Assembly (NCBI GenBank): GCA_947453155.1
Contig: CANGFE010000008.1
Span: 1-59,257 of the forward strand
Direction of reading: 5' to 3'
DNA: 59,257 bases
Source of the DNA: Beijerinckiaceae bacterium
Lineage (GTDB): Bacteria > Pseudomonadota > Alphaproteobacteria > Rhizobiales > Beijerinckiaceae
Made by a program: the position numbers and the translations under genes. Below are positions 35,996-44,782 of this stretch, piece by piece (the first letter of the stretch is position 1; each line of letters opens with the position of its first letter). The notes beneath the pieces are model-generated. The model did no database searches. It was not told where the DNA came from and saw only the letters and a list, made by a program, of their open reading frames with translations.

Positions 35996-37843
35996 TCAGC
36001 GCGCTACGCGAGCCGCGAGTGCTTTCATGTCATCTTCACTGCGCACTGTCATGACAGCGACGCGGCGTGTGCGCGAATAGGGCAGAACAACTTGGATTTT
36101 TCCATCCTTTTCGAGCAATGAAATGTGACGTGTTTCCGTGCCGCGTGAGGGCAAGTCAAACAAGGTCCATTGCGAATTGGCCGGATCATATTTGGCAATC
36201 GCATCCGTGCTCCACAAATTGGTCCAGACCTGATGGCGCTTATCAATCGCAATCTGGTAGGGCTGTTGTGTTGCTGGATTGGGTAGCGGGATCAAATCAA
36301 CTTTGTTGGATTTGATATTGATCCGCGCCAGATTGCCACCGAAGGAATTGCCGACATAGACAAATTCACCATCGGGATTCTTGTCGCCGCCCATGCGCCG
36401 CGCACCCTGCGCCCATGGATAAGGCGTGTTGAAATCCGGCACGACATATTTCGCATAAAGCGCTTTTTCATCTGCCGTCAGACGATCCATTTCTGCCTGC
36501 ACAGGCGGTAGTTGAATCTCGCCCGTCTGGCCATTGACGGGATCACCGCGCATGACTCTGTCGAATTTCATGTCCAGCCACCAGCCATTGCCAGCCGAAT
36601 CCGCGGCTGTGCCATAGACGGTGCCAACACCTTTTTCAGTCTTGTAGGTGAGTGACTTGAATTCCAGAAAAGCTTCTTTCTCGGGATCAAAACGCAACAC
36701 ACCATCGGGCGTTGTCACCCAAATGAAACCTTTGGGGTCCACATCCAGCGTGCCGGCCGTGCCCGACATCGGCTTGGGCGGCGTATAGACTTTCACTTGC
36801 TCCGTTTTCGGATCAAGCTTGGCAAGGCCTGTGGGATTGCCGCCGGGTGACGAGCCGGGGCGCGTGTTGAACCAGATGAAACCTTTCTGGTCACGCACAA
36901 TGCCATGCGTCTGCGAAGCAAAGCCGTTTGGCTCATCGACTTTGATCGCCTTGAACGCACCCGTTTTCGCATCAATGCGACCAACGGTGATGGTACGGCT
37001 CGGCCATGAATGGGTGAACCAGATATTGCCGTCGAGATCGGCTTCGGCATCATGCACGCCATAGCCGCCGAACATGCCGGACGGTGTGCCCTTGGTCCAA
37101 TCACTGCCGTCATTGGTGAAGTAAGTGCCGGGCAATTTCAGATCGGGATCAAGCGGCACATCATATTCTTTGAACACAGCGCGCGCGGCCTCGCCTGTCG
37201 GGCGTGTGCGCAGATTGTAATTCATGGAGGAATCGCCCGGACCCCGCGCACGCGCGAGATAACGCGACAATTCTTCCTGATGGCCTGCAATGCTAGCATT
37301 AGGCGGCTCATGATCGCCACGATGCACGCCCAACACATTGAAGCGCTTCATCGCTTCGAGAATGGAATTCCAGCCAGCTTCGTCAAACTTATGCTGCAAG
37401 GGATATGCGGCCGTGTGGCAGCCTGTGCAGGTTTTGCGGATGAATGTTTTCATGCGCGCATCATCAGCTGTCGCTTCTGGTAATGCGGCCAAGAATTCAT
37501 CGCCCGGCAATTGCTTCACGAAATCGGCGAAAGATTGCAGCGTGAAATCCTGCGACTTAGCGCCATTCAACGCGACATCGCTTTTGCCTGTGTCATAGGC
37601 AATGGCCTGCGCCCAGACGCGATATTTGCCGTCCGTCATATCGGGGAAATAATAGCGGCCGGTCTGATCGGTGAAGACGGTCGTCGTGATCGGTGAGCCG
37701 TCCATTTTGGCCGAGACAGTGACGCCCGCCATGGCTGCGCCGTCTTTATTTTTGACCGTGCCGGAGAGCAGAGAATCCGCCTGAGCCGGCAGAGCGAAAG
37801 AAGCGAAAAGCGCAACGGCGCTGACAGTGGATAGATATTTCAT
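35996..37843 (-). CDS. Periplasmic fusion: carboxypeptidase-regulatory-like domain, heme-c site, Vgb-like propeller
   Basis: The 615-residue secreted protein (signal MKYLSTVSAVALFASFALPAQ) has a beta-sandwich CarboxypepD_reg-like domain at about 25-100, a c-type heme site CTGCH at residues 139-143, and a long beta-propeller at about 230-600 with repeated blades such as DLDGNIWFTHS, DQKGFIWFNTR, DPKGFIWVTTP and DKRHQVWTNLW, as in virginiamycin B lyase-like (Vgb) proteins. Antibiotic lyase activity is unlikely: Vgb-like propellers are widespread and the heme points to electron transfer. The start at 37843 is set by GAGGGAGG six bases upstream. It begins 12 bases after the cytochrome c gene, which supports a shared redox role. 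Substrate unknown. Confidence 0.82.
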   Translation of the reverse strand: MKYLSTVSAVALFASFALPAQADSLLSGTVKNKDGAAMAGVTVSAKMDGSPITTTVFTDQTGRYYFPDMTDGKYRVWAQAIAYDTGKSDVALNGAKSQDFTLQSFADFVKQLPGDEFLAALPEATADDARMKTFIRKTCTGCHTAAYPLQHKFDEAGWNSILEAMKRFNVLGVHRGDHEPPNASIAGHQEELSRYLARARGPGDSSMNYNLRTRPTGEAARAVFKEYDVPLDPDLKLPGTYFTNDGSDWTKGTPSGMFGGYGVHDAEADLDGNIWFTHSWPSRTITVGRIDAKTGAFKAIKVDEPNGFASQTHGIVRDQKGFIWFNTRPGSSPGGNPTGLAKLDPKTEQVKVYTPPKPMSGTAGTLDVDPKGFIWVTTPDGVLRFDPEKEAFLEFKSLTYKTEKGVGTVYGTAADSAGNGWWLDMKFDRVMRGDPVNGQTGEIQLPPVQAEMDRLTADEKALYAKYVVPDFNTPYPWAQGARRMGGDKNPDGEFVYVGNSFGGNLARINIKSNKVDLIPLPNPATQQPYQIAIDKRHQVWTNLWSTDAIAKYDPANSQWTLFDLPSRGTETRHISLLEKDGKIQVVLPYSRTRRVAVMTVRSEDDMKALAARVAR

Positions 37844-37854
37844 GGCAGCCTCCC

Positions 37855-38241
37855 TCAATTATCGTCGCGGCGTTCGCCGGTGGTGCGCGCAGTCGGCTTG
37901 GCATCGGGAGGTGGGGGATCGAGCGTTTGCACATAAGCGACAATCGCGCGGATCTGCGTGGCATTATATTGGTGCTTGAAACCGGGCATCCGCTGCGGGA
38001 TGCCATTGGAAATGACTTCCGCCATCACGTCAGCCTGACCGCCGAGATTTTCCTTCGACAGGGCGGGGCCAAAACGCCCCGAGGTGATGAGCGGCTTGGT
38101 GTGACAGACACCGCAGGATTGCTCGTAAAGCTGGCGGCCCGCCGCCAGATCAGGCTTGGCCGCAGGGCCACCCGCATTTTGCGCAAAGGCTGGCAGAGCC
38201 AAAAGGCTCGCAAATAGGAAAACGCCCGTCGTTCGGGTCAT
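37855..38241 (-). CDS. Periplasmic class I cytochrome c
   Basis: The 128-residue protein has a signal peptide (cleavage near LPAFAQ), one heme site CGVCH and a probable axial methionine in QRMPGF. The last 20 residues are Pro- and Arg-rich. It is a small soluble electron carrier. It is first in a unit with the heme-propeller gene (12 bases) and isochorismatase-like protein B, and divergent from the Tat-exported molybdopterin enzyme, for which it is a plausible electron acceptor (inference). GGGGAGGA precedes the ATG. Confidence 0.9.
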   Translation of the reverse strand: MTRTTGVFLFASLLALPAFAQNAGGPAAKPDLAAGRQLYEQSCGVCHTKPLITSGRFGPALSKENLGGQADVMAEVISNGIPQRMPGFKHQYNATQIRAIVAYVQTLDPPPPDAKPTARTTGERRDDN

Positions 38242-38403
38242 CGGCTCCTCCCCAGAGTTATCTTTTTATCGGAGCTAGCCTATGCCCAAGCGGGCGGGGC
38301 TGAAAAGGGGCGAAAGGCCCGAAATCGCCTCTCTCATACAAATTGCGCAGACGCGCGATTCATGGCTCACTGGCTCCCAAGAAAATAACACCGGGAGGAC
38401 ATG

Positions 38404-40659
38404 ATGAACCGAGCCCCTAGCCGTCGCGCTTTCCTGGCAGGATCAGGCGCACTGACCATTGCCATTGCGCTGCCTGGCATTTCGGCCAAAGCCGCCCCCA
38501 TGGCCTCTCGCCTGCCGATGAAGGCCGACAATCTCGCCACCTATATCAGCATTGATAAAGACGGCCGCGCCACAGGATGGATCGGCAAAATCGATATGGG
38601 CCAAGGCACGGATGTGGGCTGGGCGCAGATGATCGCCGAAGAGCTCGATCTGCCACTGGAGCGCGTCGCCATTGTGCAAGGCGATACGCATGTCACCATC
38701 AATATGGGCGGCGCCTCCGGCTCGACCGGTATTTGGAAAGGCGGTGTCGCCATGCGTGCGGCCGCCGCTGAAGCCCGCCTTGTGCTGATGGAAATGGCAT
38801 CGGCCAAACTCGGCCTGCCGCTGGATCAATTGCGCACAGAGAACGGTCGCGTCATTGCGATGAACGATCCCGCCAAAAGCATGGGCTATGGCGAGCTGAT
38901 CGGCGGCCAGCATTTTGGCGAAACGCTTGAATGGAACAAAATCATTGGCAGCGATCTGTCAGTGAAAGGCCGCGCCAAGCCGAAATCGCCTAAGGATTAT
39001 CGCATTGTCGGCAAGAGCGGTATTCGCCGACGCGATGTGGACGGCAAAATTCTCGGCACAATGGATTATCTGGTCGATATGAAAGTCGACGGCATGGTGC
39101 ATGGCCGCGTCATACGTCCGCCTGTGGCAGGTGCCATCCCCGTCGCAGTCGATGAATCTTCTGTCAAAGATATTCCGGGCGTCCAGATCGTGCGTGACAA
39201 AGGCTTCATTGGACTTGTTGCGCCGCGTGAATGGGATGCGGTGAAAGCTGCGCGCCAGTTGAAGGTGACGTGGTCTGATGCACTCGCGCCCTTCCCGACG
39301 CATGAAAAACTGTATGAGCATATTCGCAAAGCCAATGTCATCAAGCGTGACGTGGATAAAGAAAAAGGCGATGTCGCAGCCGCTTTCACAAAGGCTGCGC
39401 GCGTCATTGAGGCCGAATATGAATGGCCGTTTCAATCTCATGCACCCATGGGACCGGCGTGCGGCCTTGTCGATGTGAAGCCCGATGGCGTGCGCATGTG
39501 GACGGGTTCGCAAAAGCCCCATTATGCGCGCGACGGTGTGGCCATGTTGCTTGGGCTCGACCCGGAAAAAGTCATTTGCTATTCCATGGTGGGTCCGGGC
39601 TCTTATGGGCGCAATGATTCCGGCGACGTCGTAATGGATGCAGCCGTTCTCTCCAAAGCTGTTGGCAAACCTGTACGCGTGCAGAGCATGCGCCATGAAG
39701 GCCATGGCTGGGATCCGAAAGCACCAGCCAGCGTGCACAAGTCGCGCGTGGCGCTGGATGTAGACAATCGCATCATCGGCTGGCAGTTCGATTCGAAAAC
39801 ATTTTCGAAACGCGACTTCCTCAACAATGAAGGCGACCCGTCACATACATTGGCAGGCCAATTGCTCGGACTGCCACTCAAGCCCGTGCTGATCTTCGGG
39901 CCGCCGGAAGAAAATTATGATTTCGAGGCTTTCCAGAAAGTCTCGAACATCATCCCGCCTCTGCTCGACCGTGCCTCGCCCTTGCGCACAGCGCATTTGC
40001 GCGATCCCGGCGGGCCACAGGTTCATTTTGCGGTCGAATCCTTCATGGATGAAGTCGCCTATTCGTTGGGCCAAGACCCGGTCGAATTCCGTCTGCGCTA
40101 TATTAAAGACGCACGCGATGTGGCGGTGATTAAAGCTGCAACAGAAAAAGCGGGCTGGCAGAAACGCACCGCCGCGCGCAAGCAGACACAAGGCGATGTG
40201 ATGATCGGGCAGGGCATTGCTTATGCGGTGCGAGCAGGCACGCGCGTGGCGACTGTTGCCGAAGTCGAAGTGCACAAAACAACGGGTCGCGTGAAAGTGC
40301 GCAAGATCACGGTGGCGCATGATTGCGGACAGATCGTCAATCCGGATCTCATCCGCAGTGCAGTTGAAGGCAATATTGTCCAATCCACCAGCCGCGCTCT
40401 GTTTGAAGAAGTCACCTTCGACACTAAAAATGTCACAAGCGTGGATTGGAACGGCTATCGCATTGCCGATATCACCGATCGTCCGCTCGAGATCGATGTC
40501 ATCTTGATTGACCGGCCCGATGTGGCGCCAACGGGCGCAGGCGAAGCCTCCTCACGACCGACCGCTGCGGCACTCGCCAATGCCATCTATGATGCCACAG
40601 GTCTGCGTCTGCGCCGTGCACCGCTCACACCAGAACGCATCAAGGCAGGAATGGCTTGA
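38404..40659 (+). CDS. Tat-exported molybdopterin oxidoreductase, IorB-like (xanthine dehydrogenase family)
   Basis: The 751-residue protein opens with a Tat signal (SRRAFLAGSGALTIAIALPG). It is the large, single-chain type of molybdenum hydroxylase subunit related to isoquinoline 1-oxidoreductase beta. The GGASGSTG loop for the pterin and the C-terminal GAGE at 711-714, holding the base glutamate Glu714, are present. Such enzymes hydroxylate N-heteroaromatics or oxidise aldehydes. IorB-type enzymes normally work with a small [2Fe-2S] subunit, and none is encoded in this window. The start at 38404 is five bases after GGAGG; an ATG at 38401 is adjacent. Divergent from cytochrome c; a MEKHLA gene overlaps the stop. 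Confidence 0.87.
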   Translation: MNRAPSRRAFLAGSGALTIAIALPGISAKAAPMASRLPMKADNLATYISIDKDGRATGWIGKIDMGQGTDVGWAQMIAEELDLPLERVAIVQGDTHVTINMGGASGSTGIWKGGVAMRAAAAEARLVLMEMASAKLGLPLDQLRTENGRVIAMNDPAKSMGYGELIGGQHFGETLEWNKIIGSDLSVKGRAKPKSPKDYRIVGKSGIRRRDVDGKILGTMDYLVDMKVDGMVHGRVIRPPVAGAIPVAVDESSVKDIPGVQIVRDKGFIGLVAPREWDAVKAARQLKVTWSDALAPFPTHEKLYEHIRKANVIKRDVDKEKGDVAAAFTKAARVIEAEYEWPFQSHAPMGPACGLVDVKPDGVRMWTGSQKPHYARDGVAMLLGLDPEKVICYSMVGPGSYGRNDSGDVVMDAAVLSKAVGKPVRVQSMRHEGHGWDPKAPASVHKSRVALDVDNRIIGWQFDSKTFSKRDFLNNEGDPSHTLAGQLLGLPLKPVLIFGPPEENYDFEAFQKVSNIIPPLLDRASPLRTAHLRDPGGPQVHFAVESFMDEVAYSLGQDPVEFRLRYIKDARDVAVIKAATEKAGWQKRTAARKQTQGDVMIGQGIAYAVRAGTRVATVAEVEVHKTTGRVKVRKITVAHDCGQIVNPDLIRSAVEGNIVQSTSRALFEEVTFDTKNVTSVDWNGYRIADITDRPLEIDVILIDRPDVAPTGAGEASSRPTAAALANAIYDATGLRLRRAPLTPERIKAGMA

Positions 40660-41129
40660 TGAATGCAGAGGATATTTGGTGCAGGCCGGATGTCATTGCG
40701 CAAAGCGTGCGGCTGATCTCGTCGTTCCGCGCTTGCGTAGGACGAGATTTGATTGCGGCATCCGGTGATGAGGCAGAAAATGCAAAGGCGCTGTTTGCAG
40801 CGCCTTTCGCTTTGCTCTCCCATGGTACGCAAGATGATCCGGTTCTGAATTATGGAAACCAGACGGCGCTGACACTCTGGGAAATGGATTTTACGTGCTT
40901 CACGCAAATGCCCTCGCGCCTGACGGCCGAGCCTATGCTGCGCGAAGAGCGTCAGCGCTTGCTCGAAACGGCAGCGCTCAAAGGCTATATTGACGATTAT
41001 TCAGGTATTCGCATCAGCGCGAGCGGGCAACGTTTTCGCATTTCTAATGTGATTCTTTGGACTGTCGCCGATGCGCAAGGCGCAAAATATGGGCAGGCTG
41101 CTGTCTTCGACACGTGGGACAAAGTCTGA
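40659..41129 (+). CDS. MEKHLA-domain protein
   Basis: The 156-residue soluble protein matches the MEKHLA domain, a PAS-like module first described at the C-terminus of plant HD-ZIP III factors: QTALTLWEMDF, PSRLTAEP, RQRLLETAALKGYIDDYSGIRIS and NVILWTV. Bacterial stand-alone copies have no assigned function that I know. The ATG overlaps the stop of the molybdopterin enzyme (TGATG), so translation is coupled. A role in sensing a ligand or assisting the enzyme is possible, but nothing in the sequence decides this. No membrane segment or signal peptide is seen. Confidence 0.78.
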   Translation: MNAEDIWCRPDVIAQSVRLISSFRACVGRDLIAASGDEAENAKALFAAPFALLSHGTQDDPVLNYGNQTALTLWEMDFTCFTQMPSRLTAEPMLREERQRLLETAALKGYIDDYSGIRISASGQRFRISNVILWTVADAQGAKYGQAAVFDTWDKV

Positions 41130-41271
41130 CGCAAAGTTACTTCGAATTGACGGCATTGCGATAATCACTCGCTCATCATTCTGATCAAAAGAACGTCGCC
41201 TATGAACGCGCGTTAAGACTTTTCAAGACGGCCACGTTTCAGCATGGCGCATTCTTTTCAAGGATTGCGCC

Positions 41272-42507
41272 ATGACTTCGCTTTCAGCTTTGACGACAGC
41301 CTCCCAATCTTTGGCTCTTTTGAAAAATGTGGCCAAGGCCAAAGCCGCACCAAAAACCGATATTTTGCCGACAACCAGCGGCGACAAAAAGCTCGATGCT
41401 TTACTAATGGGCGGCACCAATGTCTGGCATCATGCCACGGGCAGCGTGGCGAACAAGACGGCCAATGTCGTCAAAGCAGGCGTCAAAGAATTACAAAATG
41501 TCGTTGGCCGCGCGATCAAATATGCCTTTATGGATTCAAGCTTTCTGACACGGCTTACGGGAAGCGAAGCCAATGGCGCGGCGGTGATGACCAATACGCA
41601 AAAGCAGGCTGTGCAGGAGGCGTTTGATTATATTTCCGGTGTGATCAACCAGAGCTTTGAACTGGTCACAGACCCCACACAGGCGGATATTGTTTTCGGT
41701 ACAAATAATCAAGGCGGGACGAGTGCGGGCTACGCCTATTTGCCCAATCGCAGCGGCAGCCATGCGCAATATCTGATGCTCGCCAATGATCAGGCGACCA
41801 ATAACACTTTCTCCAACGGCTCCTATGGCCTGCTCACTTTGCTGCATGAGATTGGCCACACATTGGGCCTCAAACATCCCGGCAATTATAATGCAGGCGG
41901 CGGTGGCACGCCGGGGCCTTATCTGTCCAAGGCCGATGACAATCGGCGCAATACGATCATGTCTTATTATGGCGCGAGCGGCATTTCGGCCAATCCGCAA
42001 ACGCTCATGGCTTATGACATTGCAGCGCTGCAATATCTTTACGGCGCCAACCGTAGCCCGACCAATGCCGAGGCGCTGGCCAAGCGCCAGACTACGAGTT
42101 TTACCGATGGTTGGGCGGGGCTGGAAACTCTTTGGACCCCACAAGGCGCGTCACTCGATTTGAGCGCCATGACGAAAAGCAATGTCGTTGATCTGCGCGA
42201 AGGTGCGTTCAGCTCCATCGGCTCAACCAAGAATAATGTGAGCCTTGCCTATGGCAGCAAGGTTTCGAGCGTCACAGGCGGATCGGGCAGCGACCAGGTC
42301 TATTCCGCCGAGAGCGGCACAATGAGCCTGAATGGCGGTGCAGGTGCGGATACGCTCTATCTGGCAGGCTCGGCCAAAGAATGGACGCTGAACGGATCGA
42401 CCTATACGCGCAAAGTGGGCGGCAAGGTCGTGGCGACCATTGCAGCGACGGGCTTTGAGACGGTCGCCTATTATAATCCGGCCAAGACCGCCCTGATGCG
42501 TGCCTGA
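41272..42507 (+). CDS. Serralysin-like (M10B) zinc metalloprotease with short RTX region
   Basis: The 411-residue protein has the full zinc motif HEIGHTLGLKHP at residues 192-203 and a Met-turn at Met230 (TIMSYY), so it should be an active metzincin. The C-terminal part resembles the serralysin beta-roll but has only about two RTX-like nonapeptides (GGSGSDQVY, GGAGADTLY) near residues 340-365, fewer than in secreted serralysins. There is no N-terminal signal peptide, as expected for type I secretion, yet no secretion genes (ABC exporter, membrane fusion protein) are nearby. A loop with GGGGTPGP follows the zinc site. It stands alone between the MEKHLA and transporter genes. Confidence 0.85.
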   Translation: MTSLSALTTASQSLALLKNVAKAKAAPKTDILPTTSGDKKLDALLMGGTNVWHHATGSVANKTANVVKAGVKELQNVVGRAIKYAFMDSSFLTRLTGSEANGAAVMTNTQKQAVQEAFDYISGVINQSFELVTDPTQADIVFGTNNQGGTSAGYAYLPNRSGSHAQYLMLANDQATNNTFSNGSYGLLTLLHEIGHTLGLKHPGNYNAGGGGTPGPYLSKADDNRRNTIMSYYGASGISANPQTLMAYDIAALQYLYGANRSPTNAEALAKRQTTSFTDGWAGLETLWTPQGASLDLSAMTKSNVVDLREGAFSSIGSTKNNVSLAYGSKVSSVTGGSGSDQVYSAESGTMSLNGGAGADTLYLAGSAKEWTLNGSTYTRKVGGKVVATIAATGFETVAYYNPAKTALMRA

Positions 42508-42580
42508 TGACAAAAGCCGCTGTGCCAGCTAGATTTTCATCAGCCTTCGGGTCGATGCGAAACAAGAGAGCTGGCGCAAC

Positions 42581-43861
42581 ATGCTCCATTCATGGATGTC
42601 ACGATTTGCCGATATTCGGCCCGATGAAATTCGTGCGACGCTCTGGTCTTTTCTCTATTTTTTCTGCTTGCTTGCAGCCTATCTCATTTTGCGGCCATTG
42701 CGTGATGAAATGGGCATCGCGGCAGGCCGCGATACGCTGCAATATCTCTTCACTGCGACATTTTTCGTGATGCTGGCTGCCTCCCCGCTTTATGCGGGGC
42801 TGGTTGCGAAAATGCCGCGACAAAAATTCATTCCGCTCATCTATCGTTTTTTCATTCTGAACATCGCGACCTTCTGGGCACTTCTCTATTTCAAGATCGA
42901 AGTGACATGGACGGCACGCGTCTTCTTCGTCTGGGTGAGCGTATTCAATCTTTTTGCCGTCTCGGTCTTCTGGTCCTTCATGGCCGATCTGTTTGCGACC
43001 GAACAAGGCAAACGCCTGTTTGGTTTTATTGCGGCCGGTGGCACGGCTGGTACATTGCTCGGATCATCTTTGACAGTTGGTCTCTCGGGCCTTGTCGGCC
43101 CGGTCAATCTGCTTATTGCAGCAGGCGTATTGCTCGAACTCGCCGTTTTCTGCGCCTTGCGCCTTGAGCGCGCCGCGCCAAAGCGCGAGCCGATGGACGA
43201 GCAACTAGAAACACAGGCTCTGGGTGGCGGCATGCTCTCGGGCTTTCGCCTCATTGCTGGCTCGCCCTATCTGATGGGCATTGCGCTTTGGGTGGCCTTC
43301 CTCTCGCTGGCTGGCACGTTCCTCTATTTCATCCAGCAAGATGTCGTGCGCAGCCTTTCCGAGGATCCAGCTGTGCGCACGCGCATTTTTGCCGGCATGG
43401 ATCTCATCGCCAATCTAATGACGCTCGGCCTGCAATGTGTGGCGACAGGCCAGATCATCAAACGCCTTGGCGCGGGACCGGGGGCGGCCATCTTGCCCGT
43501 TCTTTTCGGATTGGGCTTTGTCGCCTTGATCCTAGCGCCTGGCTTGTGGACGATTGTTGCTTTTCAAGCGCTGCAACGCACGCTCAATTTTGCTTTCTCC
43601 AATCCAGCGCGCGAAATCCTCTTCACTTCTGTCGCGCGAGAGGAGAAATATAAAGCCAAGAATCTCATCGACACGGTGGTGTTTCGCGGCGGCGATGTTG
43701 TCTGGAGTTGGGCCTTTGCCGGTCTAGCCGCGCTCACGGGCTCGGCTCTGGCGGTCGCAGGATGCGCCATTCCGATCATGGCCGGATGGGCTGGTCTTGC
43801 CGTGTGGTTGGGCCGTAAACAGGAAAGTCTGATCAAACAGACACAAGGGAGGCAAGAATGA
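42581..43861 (+). CDS. NTP/NDP exchange transporter-like (MFS-fold) membrane protein
   Basis: The 426-residue protein has about 12 membrane helices. FADIRPDEIRATLWSF, ILRPLRDEMGI and FWSFMADLFATEQGKRLFGF resemble the COG3202/TLC-related family named after the ATP/ADP translocases of intracellular parasites. In free-living bacteria these members have no proven nucleotide transport, so the name should be read loosely. Nothing else in the window suggests an energy parasite. The stop overlaps the start of the aldo/keto reductase gene (ATGATG), implying a functional pair. Confidence 0.75.
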   Translation: MLHSWMSRFADIRPDEIRATLWSFLYFFCLLAAYLILRPLRDEMGIAAGRDTLQYLFTATFFVMLAASPLYAGLVAKMPRQKFIPLIYRFFILNIATFWALLYFKIEVTWTARVFFVWVSVFNLFAVSVFWSFMADLFATEQGKRLFGFIAAGGTAGTLLGSSLTVGLSGLVGPVNLLIAAGVLLELAVFCALRLERAAPKREPMDEQLETQALGGGMLSGFRLIAGSPYLMGIALWVAFLSLAGTFLYFIQQDVVRSLSEDPAVRTRIFAGMDLIANLMTLGLQCVATGQIIKRLGAGPGAAILPVLFGLGFVALILAPGLWTIVAFQALQRTLNFAFSNPAREILFTSVAREEKYKAKNLIDTVVFRGGDVVWSWAFAGLAALTGSALAVAGCAIPIMAGWAGLAVWLGRKQESLIKQTQGRQE

Positions 43862-44781
43862 TGAAGCGTTTTGACGCGCCCAATCGGCGCGAGATCATGT
43901 CTTTGGCTGCCAGCGCGGCGCTCTCTTCAACCGTCCCGGCTTTTGCCCAAGCAAGCCTGCTCGCGCGCAAGATTCCCTCATCAGGCGAGATGCTGCCTTG
44001 CGTCGGCATCGGCACGGCAATTATTTTCGATTTTGAAAATGACGCGCAAAAACTTTCCGAGCGCACCGATGTGGTGAAAACGCTTGTCGCTGGCGGCGCG
44101 AGACTGATTGATACCGCACCCTCTTACGGCAAGGCGGAAGAGCGTGTTGGTGACATTCTGAAAGACTCAGGCCTGCGTGAAAAAATTTTTCTCGCCACCA
44201 AAGTGCGTGTGGCTGACAGAGACGCCAGTATCGCGGAAATGCAGGCGAGTTTGAAAAAGCTGCACGTCAGCAAGCTCGATCTCATGCAATTGCACAATGT
44301 ACGCGACCCCAACCAACCGCTCGATCTGCTGCGCGAATGGAAATCACAAGGCCTGTGCCGCTATATTGGCGTCACCTCCTCTTTCGACCGTGATTATGAT
44401 GCGGTGGAAGCTTGCGTGAAAAAACAAAAGCCGGATTTCTTCCAGATCGATTATTCGCTGGTGGATCGTAACTCAGAAGAGCGGCTCATTCCTACGGCTG
44501 CTGATGCAGGCTGCGCCATTCTCACCAACCTGCCTTTCGGGCGCGGCAAATTCTTTCAGAAGGTCGGTGGCAAGCCGCTGCCAGAGATGGCAAAGGACAT
44601 CGACTGTACGAGCTGGGCGCAATTTGCACTGAAATGGCTTTTAGGGCATCCCGCGATCACCGCCGTGATCCCCGGCACCGATAAAGCCCAATATATGACC
44701 GATAATTTAAAAGCCGGCATGGGACGTCTGCCAGACGCTGCCATGCGTAAAAAGATGGTCGAAATTTTCGAGGCACTTTAA
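43858..44781 (+). CDS. Aldo/keto reductase with Tat-like signal
   Basis: The 307-residue protein has an aldo/keto reductase barrel: IDTAPSYG (catalytic Asp and Tyr), LATKVR (Lys), MQLHNVRDP (His), and VIPGTDK in the cofactor region. Before it comes an N-terminal segment with a twin arginine (NRREIMSLAASAAL) ending near VPAFAQA, so export by the Tat path is likely, with NADPH bound before transport or an unusual cofactor use. The physiological substrate is unknown. It overlaps the transporter gene upstream and sits one base before the MFS gene, forming a three-gene unit. Confidence 0.85.
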   Translation: MMKRFDAPNRREIMSLAASAALSSTVPAFAQASLLARKIPSSGEMLPCVGIGTAIIFDFENDAQKLSERTDVVKTLVAGGARLIDTAPSYGKAEERVGDILKDSGLREKIFLATKVRVADRDASIAEMQASLKKLHVSKLDLMQLHNVRDPNQPLDLLREWKSQGLCRYIGVTSSFDRDYDAVEACVKKQKPDFFQIDYSLVDRNSEERLIPTAADAGCAILTNLPFGRGKFFQKVGGKPLPEMAKDIDCTSWAQFALKWLLGHPAITAVIPGTDKAQYMTDNLKAGMGRLPDAAMRKKMVEIFEAL

Positions 44782-44782
44782 A

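Noticed and set aside
35996-37843. Streptogramin (virginiamycin B) lyase resistance gene
   Set aside because: The protein is exported, carries a heme-c site and belongs to a cytochrome operon; only the propeller resembles Vgb.
38959-39738. A 259-codon minus-strand frame opposite the molybdopterin enzyme
   Set aside because: Antisense to a conserved gene, no domain, composition of a shadow frame.
42581-43861. ATP/ADP translocase of an intracellular energy parasite
   Set aside because: Such COG3202 proteins occur in free-living bacteria, and the rest of the window shows full biosynthetic and repair gene sets.
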